Shown piece after piece: positions 1 to 10,177 of a DNA stretch of 64,000 bases. Below the pieces are notes generated by a model. That model was not told the origin of the DNA, ran no database searches, and worked only from the letters and a program-made list of their open reading frames with translations. The DNA is from Cercophora sp. LCS_1 (taxonomy: Eukaryota > Ascomycota > Sordariomycetes > Sordariales > Lasiosphaeriaceae). The number at the start of each line of letters is the position of its first letter. The stretch's first letter is position 1. The position numbers were made by a program, and so were the translations under genes. Location: assembly GCA_036250225.1 (NCBI GenBank), contig JAPZLL010000042.1, positions 248,001 through 312,000 of the forward strand. The letters are read 5' to 3'.

Positions 1-896
1 GTCAGCATCAAAAAGTTCCGAAAAGAAAGGAAAAGAAGAGACTAGAAAAGCCTTATGGAACTGCGAGGACATGGGTGGGACCTACTCTCACAAAGCCAGC
101 GGCGCGTCATCTCGATGTTGCGCTGGGATGCACTTTCGGTTGTTGTTTCCAAGGCAAGCAACTCAGCGATTCTGCCGTAGGTTATTCTGAGAGTTTCTGA
201 CGTCCCAGCGCTACACCAGAAGACGTATTTGAACCTGCTCTGGTAGCGATAGGTAAACTCCAGCGCGAGCTGTGTCTTGCCCACACCTCCGATGCCGTGG
301 ATGACGCATGATCTTTGGCTGGCGGATGCGTCTTCGAGCACCGACATGAGAAAATCTAGGTCCTTGTCGCGACTTGAAAACATTTTATTCCGGGCCAGGG
401 GAACATCATGAATCTTTGAAGTGCAGCCTGGGGTACCAGAGCCTGTGGAGCCGAGAGCTCCTGTATGAGAGTGATCATCGAGTTCTGCTTTGACAGTGAG
501 GTCCTCCTTGATCAGTTCGGCACCATCGGCTGACTCGTTGGGCTGAGAAGCGTGGGCGTTGACTGCAACAATGTGGTCAGAACTTGCCATCAAGGTTGCT
601 CAGCGTAATTCATTAAACATACCTGCGGGGTGGGATCTTTCCACCGGTGAACGGGCTGGTTGAGAGCGAGGGTACTTGTAACAATACTGCAACAGGTTGA
701 TCATTCCCCTCCAACCATGAATGAAACTCAGGGACAGCGCCGAAGCGATTGAGCCTGAGAGGACGAATTTGGAGATCGCAACCTTTAGACTGCGGAAAAC
801 GGGTTGCTTGTAGGGGCGCAAACGGGACCAGAGCCACCGCGGTTGGCCGAGACCGACCAGTGCTCTGGCACACGACTCAGTCGGTGGTGTTGTCAT
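1..896 (-). CDS. NB-ARC (NLR/STAND-type) P-loop NTPase, 5' part, runs off left edge
   Basis: This is the beginning of a nucleotide-binding STAND protein of the kind fungi use in allorecognition or defence. The Walker A motif GIGGVGKTQLALEF lies near residue 180, preceded by a typical entry motif (MFSSRDKDLDFLMSVL) and followed by FKYVFWCSAGTSETL, as in NB-ARC domains. I propose exon 1 at 896-623 (ATG at 896) and an intron 622-563 with a TTCTGAC branch site and TTGTTGCAG acceptor; this joins phase 1 to phase 1. A second possible intron is 85-42, after which the frame reads SELFDAD, resembling the Walker B region, to the window edge. The first ~92 residues match no N-terminal domain I recognise. 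The third exon is uncertain; without it the frame stops at 42. Repeats or effector domains, if any, lie outside the window. Confidence 0.62.
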
Positions 897-1942
897 GTTG
901 TAATTCGGTATATAAAACAGGCGGGGCAGAATGGATAGGTGGATACGATGATGTCTCACAAAAACCGCCGTCAATGGGGCCGATGTATTTTAAGATATAA
1001 TTTTCCGGTTCCTGTGTCCTGCCTGTATACGTACTTTAAGAGCCTCACGGGGTGTAAGAGCCTCAAGTGAACGATTCAGCCTGGGATTCCTCAACCACGT
1101 ATTCAACCCAATTACTGGCTGCTAGGTCTTTATCCAGCTTAAGATGGGTGGAAAGAGTTATTTTTGCAACCCGAGAGACCTCGATTCTCTGACATCGGCG
1201 CAACGTTGCTTTGTTCTTACTTGAGGGTCTGCTTCATCCGCGATGAGATAAATCCATAGATCTGTCTCTTCTCACATTCCTACCTCGATTGAGTCTGCGG
1301 AGGAAGACGGAATGTTCTAGATGCCACGTGCTCCACAGGGCGGATGCAATGTGTTCCTGTCTGGGAGCCGGGAGTGAACTGAGACCAAGCTGTCGAGGCA
1401 TGATTGGGATGGAAGCGGCGTTGTGGCACAGATTCCAAAAATGGAACAGTCAGTCTGAGGAATGACTGTTCCACGAAAGATGGAGGGTGGGCGAAAGGCT
1501 TGGTATTGGGTATTTTCCGAAGAGTATTTGAGCCCAACGCGGCAAGCGACGCAGGAATCCCATTCGCGAGGGAGTTTTCGTGTGGTGGTGGGAAACTTGC
1601 AGTGGTTGGCTGCATCTGTGGGATCAGCCACTGGAGGTACCGAGATACATCAAAGATTGCAACAGCAGTCACACAACAGTTTGTTTGCCAACACTTTGGT
1701 CAAGCCCAACCACACCATTCTGGGTACCTGACCGTCTCTGTGGAACGCACTCATGACGCAGGGTTGTGCCAGCATTCGGACATCTCAGCGAGGCAAAGCC
1801 GCATCTGGGGCTCTGTCGGACTTCTGGAGAAATTGACATGTCGGGTTCTGCTCGTCCAGCATCTTTCAAGTTTGGTCCAGCGCGAACACAGCCTGAGGCA
1901 TGCATCGAACGCCAGCCAATCAACGCCAAGCATTTGCCCAGA
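897..1942. other. gene-free stretch
   Basis: I see no convincing coding frame here. The open frames on both strands lack family motifs and overlap each other. The stretch presumably holds the promoters of the divergent NB-ARC gene and the SDR gene. A TTTTATATACC run sits just upstream of the NB-ARC start on the minus strand, too close to the ATG to be called a TATA box with confidence. Confidence 0.5.
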
Positions 1943-2872
1943 ATGACTTCGTCTGGACTCACCCAGCACTCTGATGTCTATTCCTTCATCGATCCGTCAC
2001 AATTCGAGCACTCACTCATCGGAAGAACTGTCCTCGTTACCGGCGCAGGCCGAGGGATTGGGAAATCCATCGCTATAGCTTTTGCAAAAGCCGACGCGAA
2101 CGTTGCTTGTCTTGCTCGAACCAGTCAGGAGGTGGATGATGTCGCATCACACATTCGCCAACTTGGCCACGATGGACGAATTATTTCCATCAGAGCCGAC
2201 ATCACCAGCCAATCGGATCTTGACCAAGCGATGGCTCGGATCCAATCCGAACTTGGGCACATCGACATTCTGATCAACAACGCTGGGGTTGACCGCATTG
2301 GCTCATTTCATGAAGAAGAGGACTTTGACGCGTGGTGGCGTGTCGTCGAAGTCAACCTCAAAGGATCCGCTGCGTGCATCTACCATGTATTGCGGCACAT
2401 GGTCCAGCGAAACGAGGGCGTCATCATCAATATTGGAAGTCGCAATGCGATAGCCACTTACAGGTTCATGACTGCGTACTCGGCATCCAAAGCAGCTCTG
2501 CTCCGTCTTACACAATGTGTCCAGCTGGATGTCGATAATACCAACGTCAATGTGTTTTTTGTCCAGCCAGGTAATGTTGCGACTACACTTGCAGACGGCG
2601 CTTACAATGCGCTGGAGCTAGAGAGGTCACCCGAGTTGCAGGGGTACGTGGAGAGAATGCGCCAGTCGATGACTGGCACTAGATCGGACAGTCCCGAGTT
2701 GGTTGCAAGCACTTGTGTCATGCTCGCCGCCCATGGGGACTCCCACTTTCTTCGCGGGCTATATCTGGATGCTAAGCAGGATTTGGGCGCGCTGATAGCA
2801 GAAGTAAAGAAGGGGAAAGACGGTCGCGTGTACGCCGAGAGGCTCCAATCATTGAAGGCAGACCTACTTTAG
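1943..2872 (+). CDS. short-chain dehydrogenase/reductase (SDR)
   Basis: An NAD(P)-dependent oxidoreductase of the classical SDR family, about 309 residues and without visible introns. The cofactor motif TGAGRGIG lies near residue 34, NNAG is present in ILINNAGVD, and the catalytic serine is in NIGSRNA followed by the YSASK active-site Tyr/Lys. A PGNVATT segment follows, as usual after the catalytic motif. The frame is open further upstream, but the only ATG that gives a normal short N-terminus before the Rossmann fold is at 1943. No signal peptide is visible, so it is likely cytosolic. The substrate cannot be read from sequence. Neighbours are a convergent serine hydrolase 138 bp downstream; nothing ties the two into a pathway. 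Confidence 0.88.
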   Translation: MTSSGLTQHSDVYSFIDPSQFEHSLIGRTVLVTGAGRGIGKSIAIAFAKADANVACLARTSQEVDDVASHIRQLGHDGRIISIRADITSQSDLDQAMARIQSELGHIDILINNAGVDRIGSFHEEEDFDAWWRVVEVNLKGSAACIYHVLRHMVQRNEGVIINIGSRNAIATYRFMTAYSASKAALLRLTQCVQLDVDNTNVNVFFVQPGNVATTLADGAYNALELERSPELQGYVERMRQSMTGTRSDSPELVASTCVMLAAHGDSHFLRGLYLDAKQDLGALIAEVKKGKDGRVYAERLQSLKADLL

Positions 2873-3009
2873 ACTGGGGAAAGACAGAAGCAAAGAAGTC
2901 GTTTGGAGTGAGGGAAGATTCAATTTGTAAAAGTGATAGATTCAACGATACAAAAGCACTTTCTATTACATCCTAGCCCGCAAGCCCTTCAGTGTAGATT
3001 ATCTGTTCC

Positions 3010-4698
3010 TCACCGCCAGGGAAGTCGAAGCTTCGGCATCATGGAGCAGACCCGCGCTAACGGCGACATTCTAGGAGCACCATGCACCACGAACTCTTCC
3101 GGGTGATCTGGCAGCGATGGATCAAAGACCCAGGTAAAAGACACAGGCTTGCCACCGCTGACCTTGAACTTGAACAAGAAGTAATCCAGACTTGTAATGT
3201 TATATCTCCCTCTCTTCTTCGACTCGTCATGACTCAAGCTCCACTCGAAAGTAGTGTCGCAAAGATACCTGAGCTGATATGATTGCAGTGCGTGGCCTTG
3301 AAATCGCAGTTCCAGCGTCGTTGCCTCCCCCGACGCTGTTGGGAGGATTTCGATGCAGCACAGGCCCGACTTATTGGTGTACTTTCCCACAAAAGACTCG
3401 ATAGGAGGTACTTGGTTGGCAATAAATGGCTTTCTCCTCAGTGCAATGCCGCTAGCAAGGGTGTCGTACTCTGCAATCTGTTTGGAATTTGCTTGAGCCG
3501 CCAGTTGGACGTAATCGTTGCCGTCCTCAAGCTCGAATAGAGTCTGGATGATAGCTCTGGATATCCAATCAGGGGCATCGCTCAAGGCAATCGAGTTGGT
3601 GAGAACAACCACGGCGGACTTGGTCTCGGGAAAGAGGGCGATGTGCGAATAGTATCCAACGGTGCTTCCCTGGTGGTATAGCATGAAAATGGGTTTGTTC
3701 TTTTGCCCAAGAACGGGTTGATCTTCCATGTTCCACAGGCCGATGTTGTCTCCCACCACGCCAACTACCCCGGGAAGCTGAGTACGGACCCATCCAAGAC
3801 CATAAGAACGCTCACGCAAGGATGGATTCAAGATCGCAGCGTGAGAGCTGATCATGTTTGGCATTCCGCTCAAGACTTTGGCGCCCGACCCGTCAATGGC
3901 ATCAAGCGTTGCCATCGCCCATTTCATGACGTCAGCCGTGCTGGAAAACAGTCCGCCGGATGCCTCGAAGAAAGTGTCTTCGAACTGTTGACGGTGTTGA
4001 AGATGATGCGGAGTCCCGTCTTGGAGTGCAGCATATGGCTCCGCGAGCCTCTGGGGGTCGAATCGGCCAAGTTTGAAGGACGTGTCGTTCATGTCGAGAT
4101 GTTGTAGAAGCCTTTCCCTCACAAAGGACTCGAGAGATTTACCCGAGACCTTTTGAATAATCTCGCCGGCGAGAGCGTATCCCCAGACAAAGTAGTCCCA
4201 TCCCTGGCGAATGGGAAAGAGGATCGGAAGGTGGTTGACAACATGGTAGAGCTTGTTTTCCGCGAGAAGCATCTCGCCGTCCCCCTGAAAGGATAGAGAC
4301 ATACCACCACCGCCAGCCAAACCACTTCGATGCGAGAGAATGTCGGTGATGGTCAATAGCTGTGTGATAACCGGATCGTCGTGCCGGAAATCTGGAAGAA
4401 GATCGCAAACTCTGGTGTCCCAGTTCAGTTTCCCTTCTTCGACCAAAAGCGAGAGGGAAGCGGCAATGATTGACTTGGTAATTGAGCCAATGCCGTAGAT
4501 TGTATCCGGAGAAGTGGGCGACTGCTTTTCGATATCAGAAAAGCCATAGCCGTGAGTGAATAAAGCTTCTCCCTGGAAAACCACCCTGATCGAAGCACCA
4601 GCAACACCTGAAATCTTACAGATGTCGTTGATGCTTTTCTTCATTCGGTCCAACCTCTCTTCCGGTAGGCGTTGCGGGGCAGAAGTTGCTTCCGCCAT
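3010..4698 (-). CDS. beta-lactamase/transpeptidase-fold serine hydrolase
   Basis: A 562-residue protein of the fungal serine beta-lactamase-like family, which contains esterases, acyltransferases and amidases. The nucleophile motif SITK is at residues 72-75, and the third motif appears as YHQGSTVGYYS, equivalent to the H-x-G strand. A long C-terminal beta-rich region (IESFVGKYTNKSGL onward) is typical of the fungal members. The second motif is odd: where Y-x-N is expected the protein reads YFVWGYALAG, with Val in place of Asn. The ATG at 4698 is chosen because the open frame above it has no other ATG and begins at a TTG. No signal peptide is seen. It converges with the SDR gene. Function beyond 'serine hydrolase fold' is not supported. 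Confidence 0.85.
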   Translation of the reverse strand: MAEATSAPQRLPEERLDRMKKSINDICKISGVAGASIRVVFQGEALFTHGYGFSDIEKQSPTSPDTIYGIGSITKSIIAASLSLLVEEGKLNWDTRVCDLLPDFRHDDPVITQLLTITDILSHRSGLAGGGGMSLSFQGDGEMLLAENKLYHVVNHLPILFPIRQGWDYFVWGYALAGEIIQKVSGKSLESFVRERLLQHLDMNDTSFKLGRFDPQRLAEPYAALQDGTPHHLQHRQQFEDTFFEASGGLFSSTADVMKWAMATLDAIDGSGAKVLSGMPNMISSHAAILNPSLRERSYGLGWVRTQLPGVVGVVGDNIGLWNMEDQPVLGQKNKPIFMLYHQGSTVGYYSHIALFPETKSAVVVLTNSIALSDAPDWISRAIIQTLFELEDGNDYVQLAAQANSKQIAEYDTLASGIALRRKPFIANQVPPIESFVGKYTNKSGLCCIEILPTASGEATTLELRFQGHALQSYQLRYLCDTTFEWSLSHDESKKRGRYNITSLDYFLFKFKVSGGKPVSFTWVFDPSLPDHPEEFVVHGAPRMSPLARVCSMMPKLRLPWR

Positions 4699-6534
4699 TG
4701 TTTCTGGAAGGAGTTGGCAGCAGCAATGGCTGGGAAGGAAAAGGGGCCAAGTAAACAAAGGAAACCGATGATGAAGGGGGGCAGAAACTGAATCTTGGTG
4801 ACTCGGTCATCTTCTTGCCACCAATGTGACTTTATTTTATTTTATGTTCTACAACTACCAGAGGTAGCCGCCGTCTGGTCGTCAGCGTCAGTGCCGTATT
4901 GTTACCCATGGTCACCGGCCAGCTGGTACCGAAAAGTAGCGCTGGCCGTCATTCCAACCGGGCTGGGGCGCCAAAGACAAAGCCAGGGAACGAAAAACAT
5001 GTTTCGCCACATTGATTGGATCTCGAGCAACTCGATAATCTTGCCACCAGTTACCGCGTCATATGCCGTGCCACCCGGGAATTGGGGACGCGGAGATCAC
5101 CAGTCCTCAGCGAGGAAATGCATCGCGATTGAACGATATGCGCGGTTGCCGCCGAGCGGCAGGCACCCGTATCCAGTCAAGCATGCCGGAACCATCAATT
5201 GAGACCTCGGCGACGCTGCCTGAGGACATTTTAAATTGCAGGAAAAGAAAACCGCGTTCGATCCTTGCTGAGGCGGAGCCTCGTGCTGACAGAGGGGCTT
5301 TCAGCAGCCATTTCAATCCCACGGAGACCATAAATACTTTCTAACCGCCGCCAGGTGACTCCGGATCTACACTGTGGAGGCGGGGTATTGAGGGTCGACC
5401 CGAGAAGCGACCATCATGTTGTGAACCGCTGTGGCGTGTTGCTGCGGCCAGCTTGGGGGGCCCAAAAGCCTAACATGAGCCTGACCCCGCAGATGCTCTT
5501 GACGACACACGCTCTTCCCGCGTCGGGTCGCATTACTGGCCGTATTTGATCGCGAAAAAGTTCCAACGGCAGGGGATTGTGGGATGGGAGGCAGATGACG
5601 AATCCAATGGCAGCAGACCCGGCACCCTCCATCTTCGAGCACCTTGCCGTGCAGACGCATCCGACAAGAGACCAGTGGGGTATCTCCTCCATGAAAAGAC
5701 ACATATAACAGGCGAGCGATATGGGGACTCAGTTTCTTGTCAAGCGCAAAACGCGTCCACCAGCACCCTTGGGATCCTTTCTCACCAATCCGCAAGACTA
5801 CCTATCGATCGCCTTCCTGGTGACCACAAACGTCTTTGCCATGGGTATGATTCGGTGGCAAGCCCCGGCAAGATGATTACTTCAAGCTGACACTTGCGAG
5901 ACCTAGACAAGCCCGAAGGCAAACCACAAGCCCAGGTAGGGCAAAAGCGTCGGGATCACGAGACTCGCAAGGAGAGCCGAATGCAGCCATGGAGGGATCT
6001 GCTGGGTAACGACAAGGTTGGAGGCAACAGGAAGGACTTTGTCACTGTTGGCGACTCGACAGGAGGAGGAGAGGGCGAGGAGAAGGACGAGGAAACTGGG
6101 CACATAGCGGCATGATGCCAAGACGGCGGATCATCGTCTTTTTGGTCCGATGCGCGTTGATTATCATGACCTATCAAATCTGACGCACTCGCTCACACCG
6201 TTTTACGTTTCTCCACCCAACATCTGCCCAGAGATTTTTGCTTGATACGCCGGAACGGCCGCAGTTGGGTCCCAACCCCCACATGGCTCTGCACATGCAC
6301 CTAGTCGGTCAAGCCATCGAACGTCCCTCCTCCCTATTGAAGTGTGAACTTCCCCCAACTGCATACATGGATGCCTAGGCACTTGGGGCTTGAGTGAAGG
6401 TATAAGGTCCCGAGACCGATTTAACGGGGCAGGATTCCCTTTCTGGCTCTGATGCCTGAGATACCAACTTGTCAAACACTTCCCGCAACTTTATGCCAAG
6501 CATCGACACGGAAACTTGAGACCCCAATTCCACG
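4699..6534. other. 1.8-kb stretch without an assured gene
   Basis: No family motif is visible on either strand. One short frame, 5721-5876 on the plus strand, encodes 51 residues with a hydrophobic segment (DYLSIAFLVTTNVFAMGM) and codon usage that looks coding; an intron from about 5843 to 5899 (branch GCTGAC) could extend it into the frame ending at 6115. The minus strand opposite that area also has a hydrophobic open frame but no ATG. I could not build a model with consistent phases and call neither. Confidence 0.35.
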
Positions 6535-7607
6535 ATGGTTTCTTCAACAGTAGGCCGCTTCAACTACATCCAGTGGGACGACCTCTTTGAGGAAGTGAAA
6601 CCTTACCAACTGTACATGGACGTCCCAAAGGGCTTTCCAACTCGGAACTTCACGCTTAAACTCGGAGCTGACGAAACTATCCGCAACATCAGAGGGATTG
6701 AGGACCAGTTCAATCTCGATGGCAACGGATTCACTGTGCGGCGTCAAGAGCTGAACGTCAAATCACTTGATAAAGACAGCATCGAGGAAGTGTACCTTCC
6801 TTCACTTGAGACCATGATACGAGACATCGTTGGGCAAGACAGTGAAATCATATGGTTTGATTGGAGAGTCAGTCGACTCTGTCTTCCATCGAGAACTGGC
6901 AATGGCCACTTACAAACACGACAGACAAGAACAAGCGACAGATCCAAGACAAAACTCCCTCCAGGAACCGTGGTTGATTTGGAAGATCGCTCGATACCAC
7001 TGGCACCCGTCACTTCAGTGCACGTGGGTACGTACCTCATCAAACATGTTGGCCCTCCTGCATTGTCAATCCTCACGCCAAAGTCCAGACCAATCCAAAG
7101 ACGCTGCAATCCAACGCGTGCATCGTCACACCGGAGAGCGCGCCGAAGAGTTACTCAAGGGCCGAGTCAGGATCATCAAGTGAGCCTCGCTGATTTTTAC
7201 GCGAGCCGTTTATTGACTCTTGTCTAGCGTCTGGAGACCGTACAACCAACCGGTTGTCTCGGACCCCCTTGCATTCTGTGACGGGGGCTCAGTTCCACAG
7301 GACAAACTGATCGAAGTCGACGTTGTCCGCCAAAGCTACGTCGGCGAGAGCTATTATCCGTTGGAGTATAGCGGATACAAGTGGCACTATCTCGATAGAC
7401 AGACGAAGGAGGAAGTACTATTCATGAAGATGTATGATTCGAGTCCGATGGTCAAGGCTACATGTGGGTGACTGAGACGTCTCGACTTGAGTTTGAGGCG
7501 GCTGACGGTATCTAGGTTGTCCACATGCGTCGTTTCGTCTGTCGGGTGGTGCAGGTGTCCATCGGGAGAGTATTGAGGCGAGGGCGTTGGTGTTTACTCC
7601 GGCGTGA
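6535..7607 (+). CDS. CmcJ/AsaB-like putative hydroxylase/desaturase
   Basis: A member of the fungal family that resembles CmcJ of cephamycin synthesis and the aspergillic-acid enzyme AsaB; members are annotated as hydroxylase/desaturases of secondary metabolism. I splice five exons: 6535-6867, 6925-7027, 7089-7179, 7228-7463 and 7516-7607, giving 284 residues in one frame. The joins restore family landmarks: VHVDQS across the second junction, GRVRIINVWRP across the third, and PHASF then EARALVFTPA at the C-terminus across the fourth. The middle part reads YVGESYYPLEYSGYKWHYL. Introns are 48-61 nt. No biosynthetic core gene is near, so its product is unknown. The first intron is inferred mainly from splice signals (GTCAGT...GACAG) and is in frame either way. 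Confidence 0.82.
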
Positions 7608-8255
7608 TGTGAAATCGGGAGACGTATGCTCAGTGGATCAATATTGGACATCGATTTGATGTCAGGAGCGCACAACAGCATGCGCGCTTCAGGGCTTTGT
7701 GGCGGCCTGGGGGCCCAGAAAAGTGTTAAGGGACGAAGTCGGTATGCAGGAACCATCACGCCTTCTTCGCGTAAATTCTCGTTTAGACGAGGGATTTTTG
7801 CGCGGAACGGGACGAGGATACATTCGAATGTGACGACCCAAGTTGGTGTAGAGCATCGATATTGTTCGACAGTGAGCTCGACCGACGACTTCGATTCGCC
7901 ACCTCGGACTTTTGCACGTGGCGAACCGGGAAGTGGGACTTGGAACTCAGGATCTCCTTGCCATTCCCGGACATTGGCAGTAACCCAATCTATACAGCGG
8001 CTCCCGGGCCCCGATGCACTTGCAGGTGACCAATCAGACTTCCTTCCAGAGACCCTCGACAGGTCTAGAACGGGTGGGAAGCGGCAACGCTATCCCAAAC
8101 CAAGGTAGTCAAACTGTGACGAGACGGCATGCTTCTCAATGTTACTGTGTTCGAACGAAGGATTCAGGGGGACGGCTTGGAAAGATTAAGGCCCCCCCGC
8201 CTCAGCTCGACGCGCCTGGATTTCGACGTCTCCTGGTGTACACACGACACAAATC
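7608..8255. other. intergenic stretch
   Basis: No supported gene. Open frames here are short and lack recognisable motifs. It likely contains the 3' end of the CmcJ-like transcript and the promoter of the next gene on the same strand. Confidence 0.5.
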
Positions 8256-9557
8256 ATGATGAACGCTATCAACCAGCAAGCCAGCGATGCGTTCTGGAGA
8301 ACCAAGGACTCTAGATTCGGTCCGTCAACTGGGCCCCCACTTTATACCGTACTCGAATGCTTCGCATACTCCAAGACCAAACCATCTGTCGACCAAAACG
8401 AGTGTCTGGGCCTCCAAGTCCTATGGCGACTCCACAATGCGCCGCTGGATCAACACCAAGAGAAACCAACATCGTCGCTCCAAATCGTCAAGATCGACCG
8501 GAATCCTGATAGCAAACTGCACGCAAACTTTTTGATCTTCCGCCAGATCCTATCTGTGTGCAAGATTGACCCTCGAATCCTCGCTCTCGTTGCTCAGGAA
8601 GGCTACGGCACGGAACAGTTTAAGACTAGGTTTAAAAATGGCCACGTCGATTCATTCTACCTTTGCTCGGTGTCTTTCATGATCATATGGTCCTGGGATA
8701 GCCGCACAAAAGCAACAAAGGCCATATTCATCCCGGCTCGCTTCGGCGGCGCCTGCGGAAGCGAGACAATTTGGAAATCGGTTACCCCAAGACTCGGGGC
8801 GCATATCCACTCTGTCAAAGATCCACGGCTGCTGAAGACGGTCACCTGCCTCGAGTTGTCAGAGTACCTGGATCTTGTCCTTGCATCTGAGCGGCAACGT
8901 TTGAACAAGTCGATGCCGCAGGAAGCGAAGGATGACGAACGAAAGCGTGGGCTCGGGGGCCGAAACCAAAGCGAGATGGCAAAGGCGTTGGAGATGTGCC
9001 ATTCGGTTCTCTCCAGGTTGTCGTCGGCTTTACGACAAAACGACGTCTTGCTAACGATTCTTGAGCCAGAACCACTGGAACTGTCTCACAATCCCACGGA
9101 GTCTGAGAAGTGCGGAACAACGACTTCGACACTCTCGAAGCAAGAGATACATCAAGAACCCGAAAGGCTGCTACAGAAGAAGCAAGCACAAATACGGAAG
9201 GATGAGATGCAGCTCGTCCAAGAACAAGCAAACCGGCGAATATCACAGGTAAGAAGATACCATCATTTCGCAGTAGTTTCTGACATGCATCAGATTGCGA
9301 ATTGGATCGATCTCCGGAAAGCCGAGGCCACCGCTCAAAACGTTACGACAACCAGGGCTTTTTCGATTTTAGTCTTCATATTTTCTGTTTTGACGCTCGG
9401 GTGCCTGACATGCACTGCTTTTATGATCTCGGGATGGTATTGTCATGATGAAGCTTTGGGGGCTGCGACATATCTCTTTTGGCTGGTCTTTGTCATGGTT
9501 CAGATAGTCTTTCTTTTGATTCTTGCTCGGGCGTCACGACCTGTTGCCCCGTCATAG
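8256..9557 (+). CDS. CorA-like two-TM fungal protein, unknown function
   Basis: A 418-residue protein whose C-terminus has two hydrophobic helices: one in FSILVFIFSVLTLGCLTC, the other in YLFWLVFVMVQIVFLLILA. They are preceded by a charged helical stretch rich in Gln, Glu and Arg, a layout seen in a large group of fungal proteins loosely related to CorA ion channels, usually without the GMN motif; I see no GMN here. An intron at 9249-9293 (CAG|GTAAGA...GCATCAG, 45 nt) is likely; it is a multiple of three, so the frame stays open either way. Two ATG codons start the frame (8256, 8259). Family assignment is from architecture rather than a signature motif. Confidence 0.7.
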   Translation: MMNAINQQASDAFWRTKDSRFGPSTGPPLYTVLECFAYSKTKPSVDQNECLGLQVLWRLHNAPLDQHQEKPTSSLQIVKIDRNPDSKLHANFLIFRQILSVCKIDPRILALVAQEGYGTEQFKTRFKNGHVDSFYLCSVSFMIIWSWDSRTKATKAIFIPARFGGACGSETIWKSVTPRLGAHIHSVKDPRLLKTVTCLELSEYLDLVLASERQRLNKSMPQEAKDDERKRGLGGRNQSEMAKALEMCHSVLSRLSSALRQNDVLLTILEPEPLELSHNPTESEKCGTTTSTLSKQEIHQEPERLLQKKQAQIRKDEMQLVQEQANRRISQVRRYHHFAVVSDMHQIANWIDLRKAEATAQNVTTTRAFSILVFIFSVLTLGCLTCTAFMISGWYCHDEALGAATYLFWLVFVMVQIVFLLILARASRPVAPS

Positions 9558-10177
9558 AGGTTCGGTGTGTGAGTAGGATGCTGTGTAATACCTGCTGCAG
9601 AGTTTCTCGGTGAACCTTTGGTCGCTGGTGCCTCTCTCTAGTTAGGTAGGTAAGTACCTTGGTAACCTTGTCAAGCCACATACGATCCGTTTCACAGAAT
9701 CCACCGATGCACCAGTACGGTTGTTGGGTCTTCAGCGCGCGGCTGGGTGCGGGACTACAATGCACGGAGACGTTTGCAACAGTACACTAAGACTCATTAT
9801 AAATACCCAACAGGTTCCCTCCGTGCTTCCAACCTTACACCTTCGAGCTTCCTGCAGCGCCTGCTGCACCGCCAGGTGAAATGCAATCGCAGACAGCCTC
9901 AATGCCATCGTTGCGCCACCATGGACTTGCACTATGTTTTTAACGTGACGCGCAAGTATGGAAAGCTGCTGCGGAAACGTCTAGCGTACGCGAAACACAG
10001 GCCTACCGCCACGTCATTGTGTTGCCACTGCGTGGATGTGAGAAACTGGAATGTAGGAAGAATTATCGCTGCCTAAGGAGTGGCATGGTTTTGGAAGAGT
10101 TTTGACTGATGTCCAGGGCGAGGGAAAAGTGGCGTAAGGGCGAGCTGACCTGCACATACCTAACCATTCCCACTCCC
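9558..10177. other. intergenic stretch
   Basis: No supported gene. The open frame on the plus strand between about 9747 and 10076 is Arg/Cys-rich by composition and has no ATG-anchored family match. The 3' end of the minus-strand HET gene begins at 10178. Confidence 0.5.

Noticed and set aside
5903..6121. Minus-strand frame with two hydrophobic segments
   Set aside because: It has no ATG start in frame and overlaps a plus-strand frame with equally coding-like codons.
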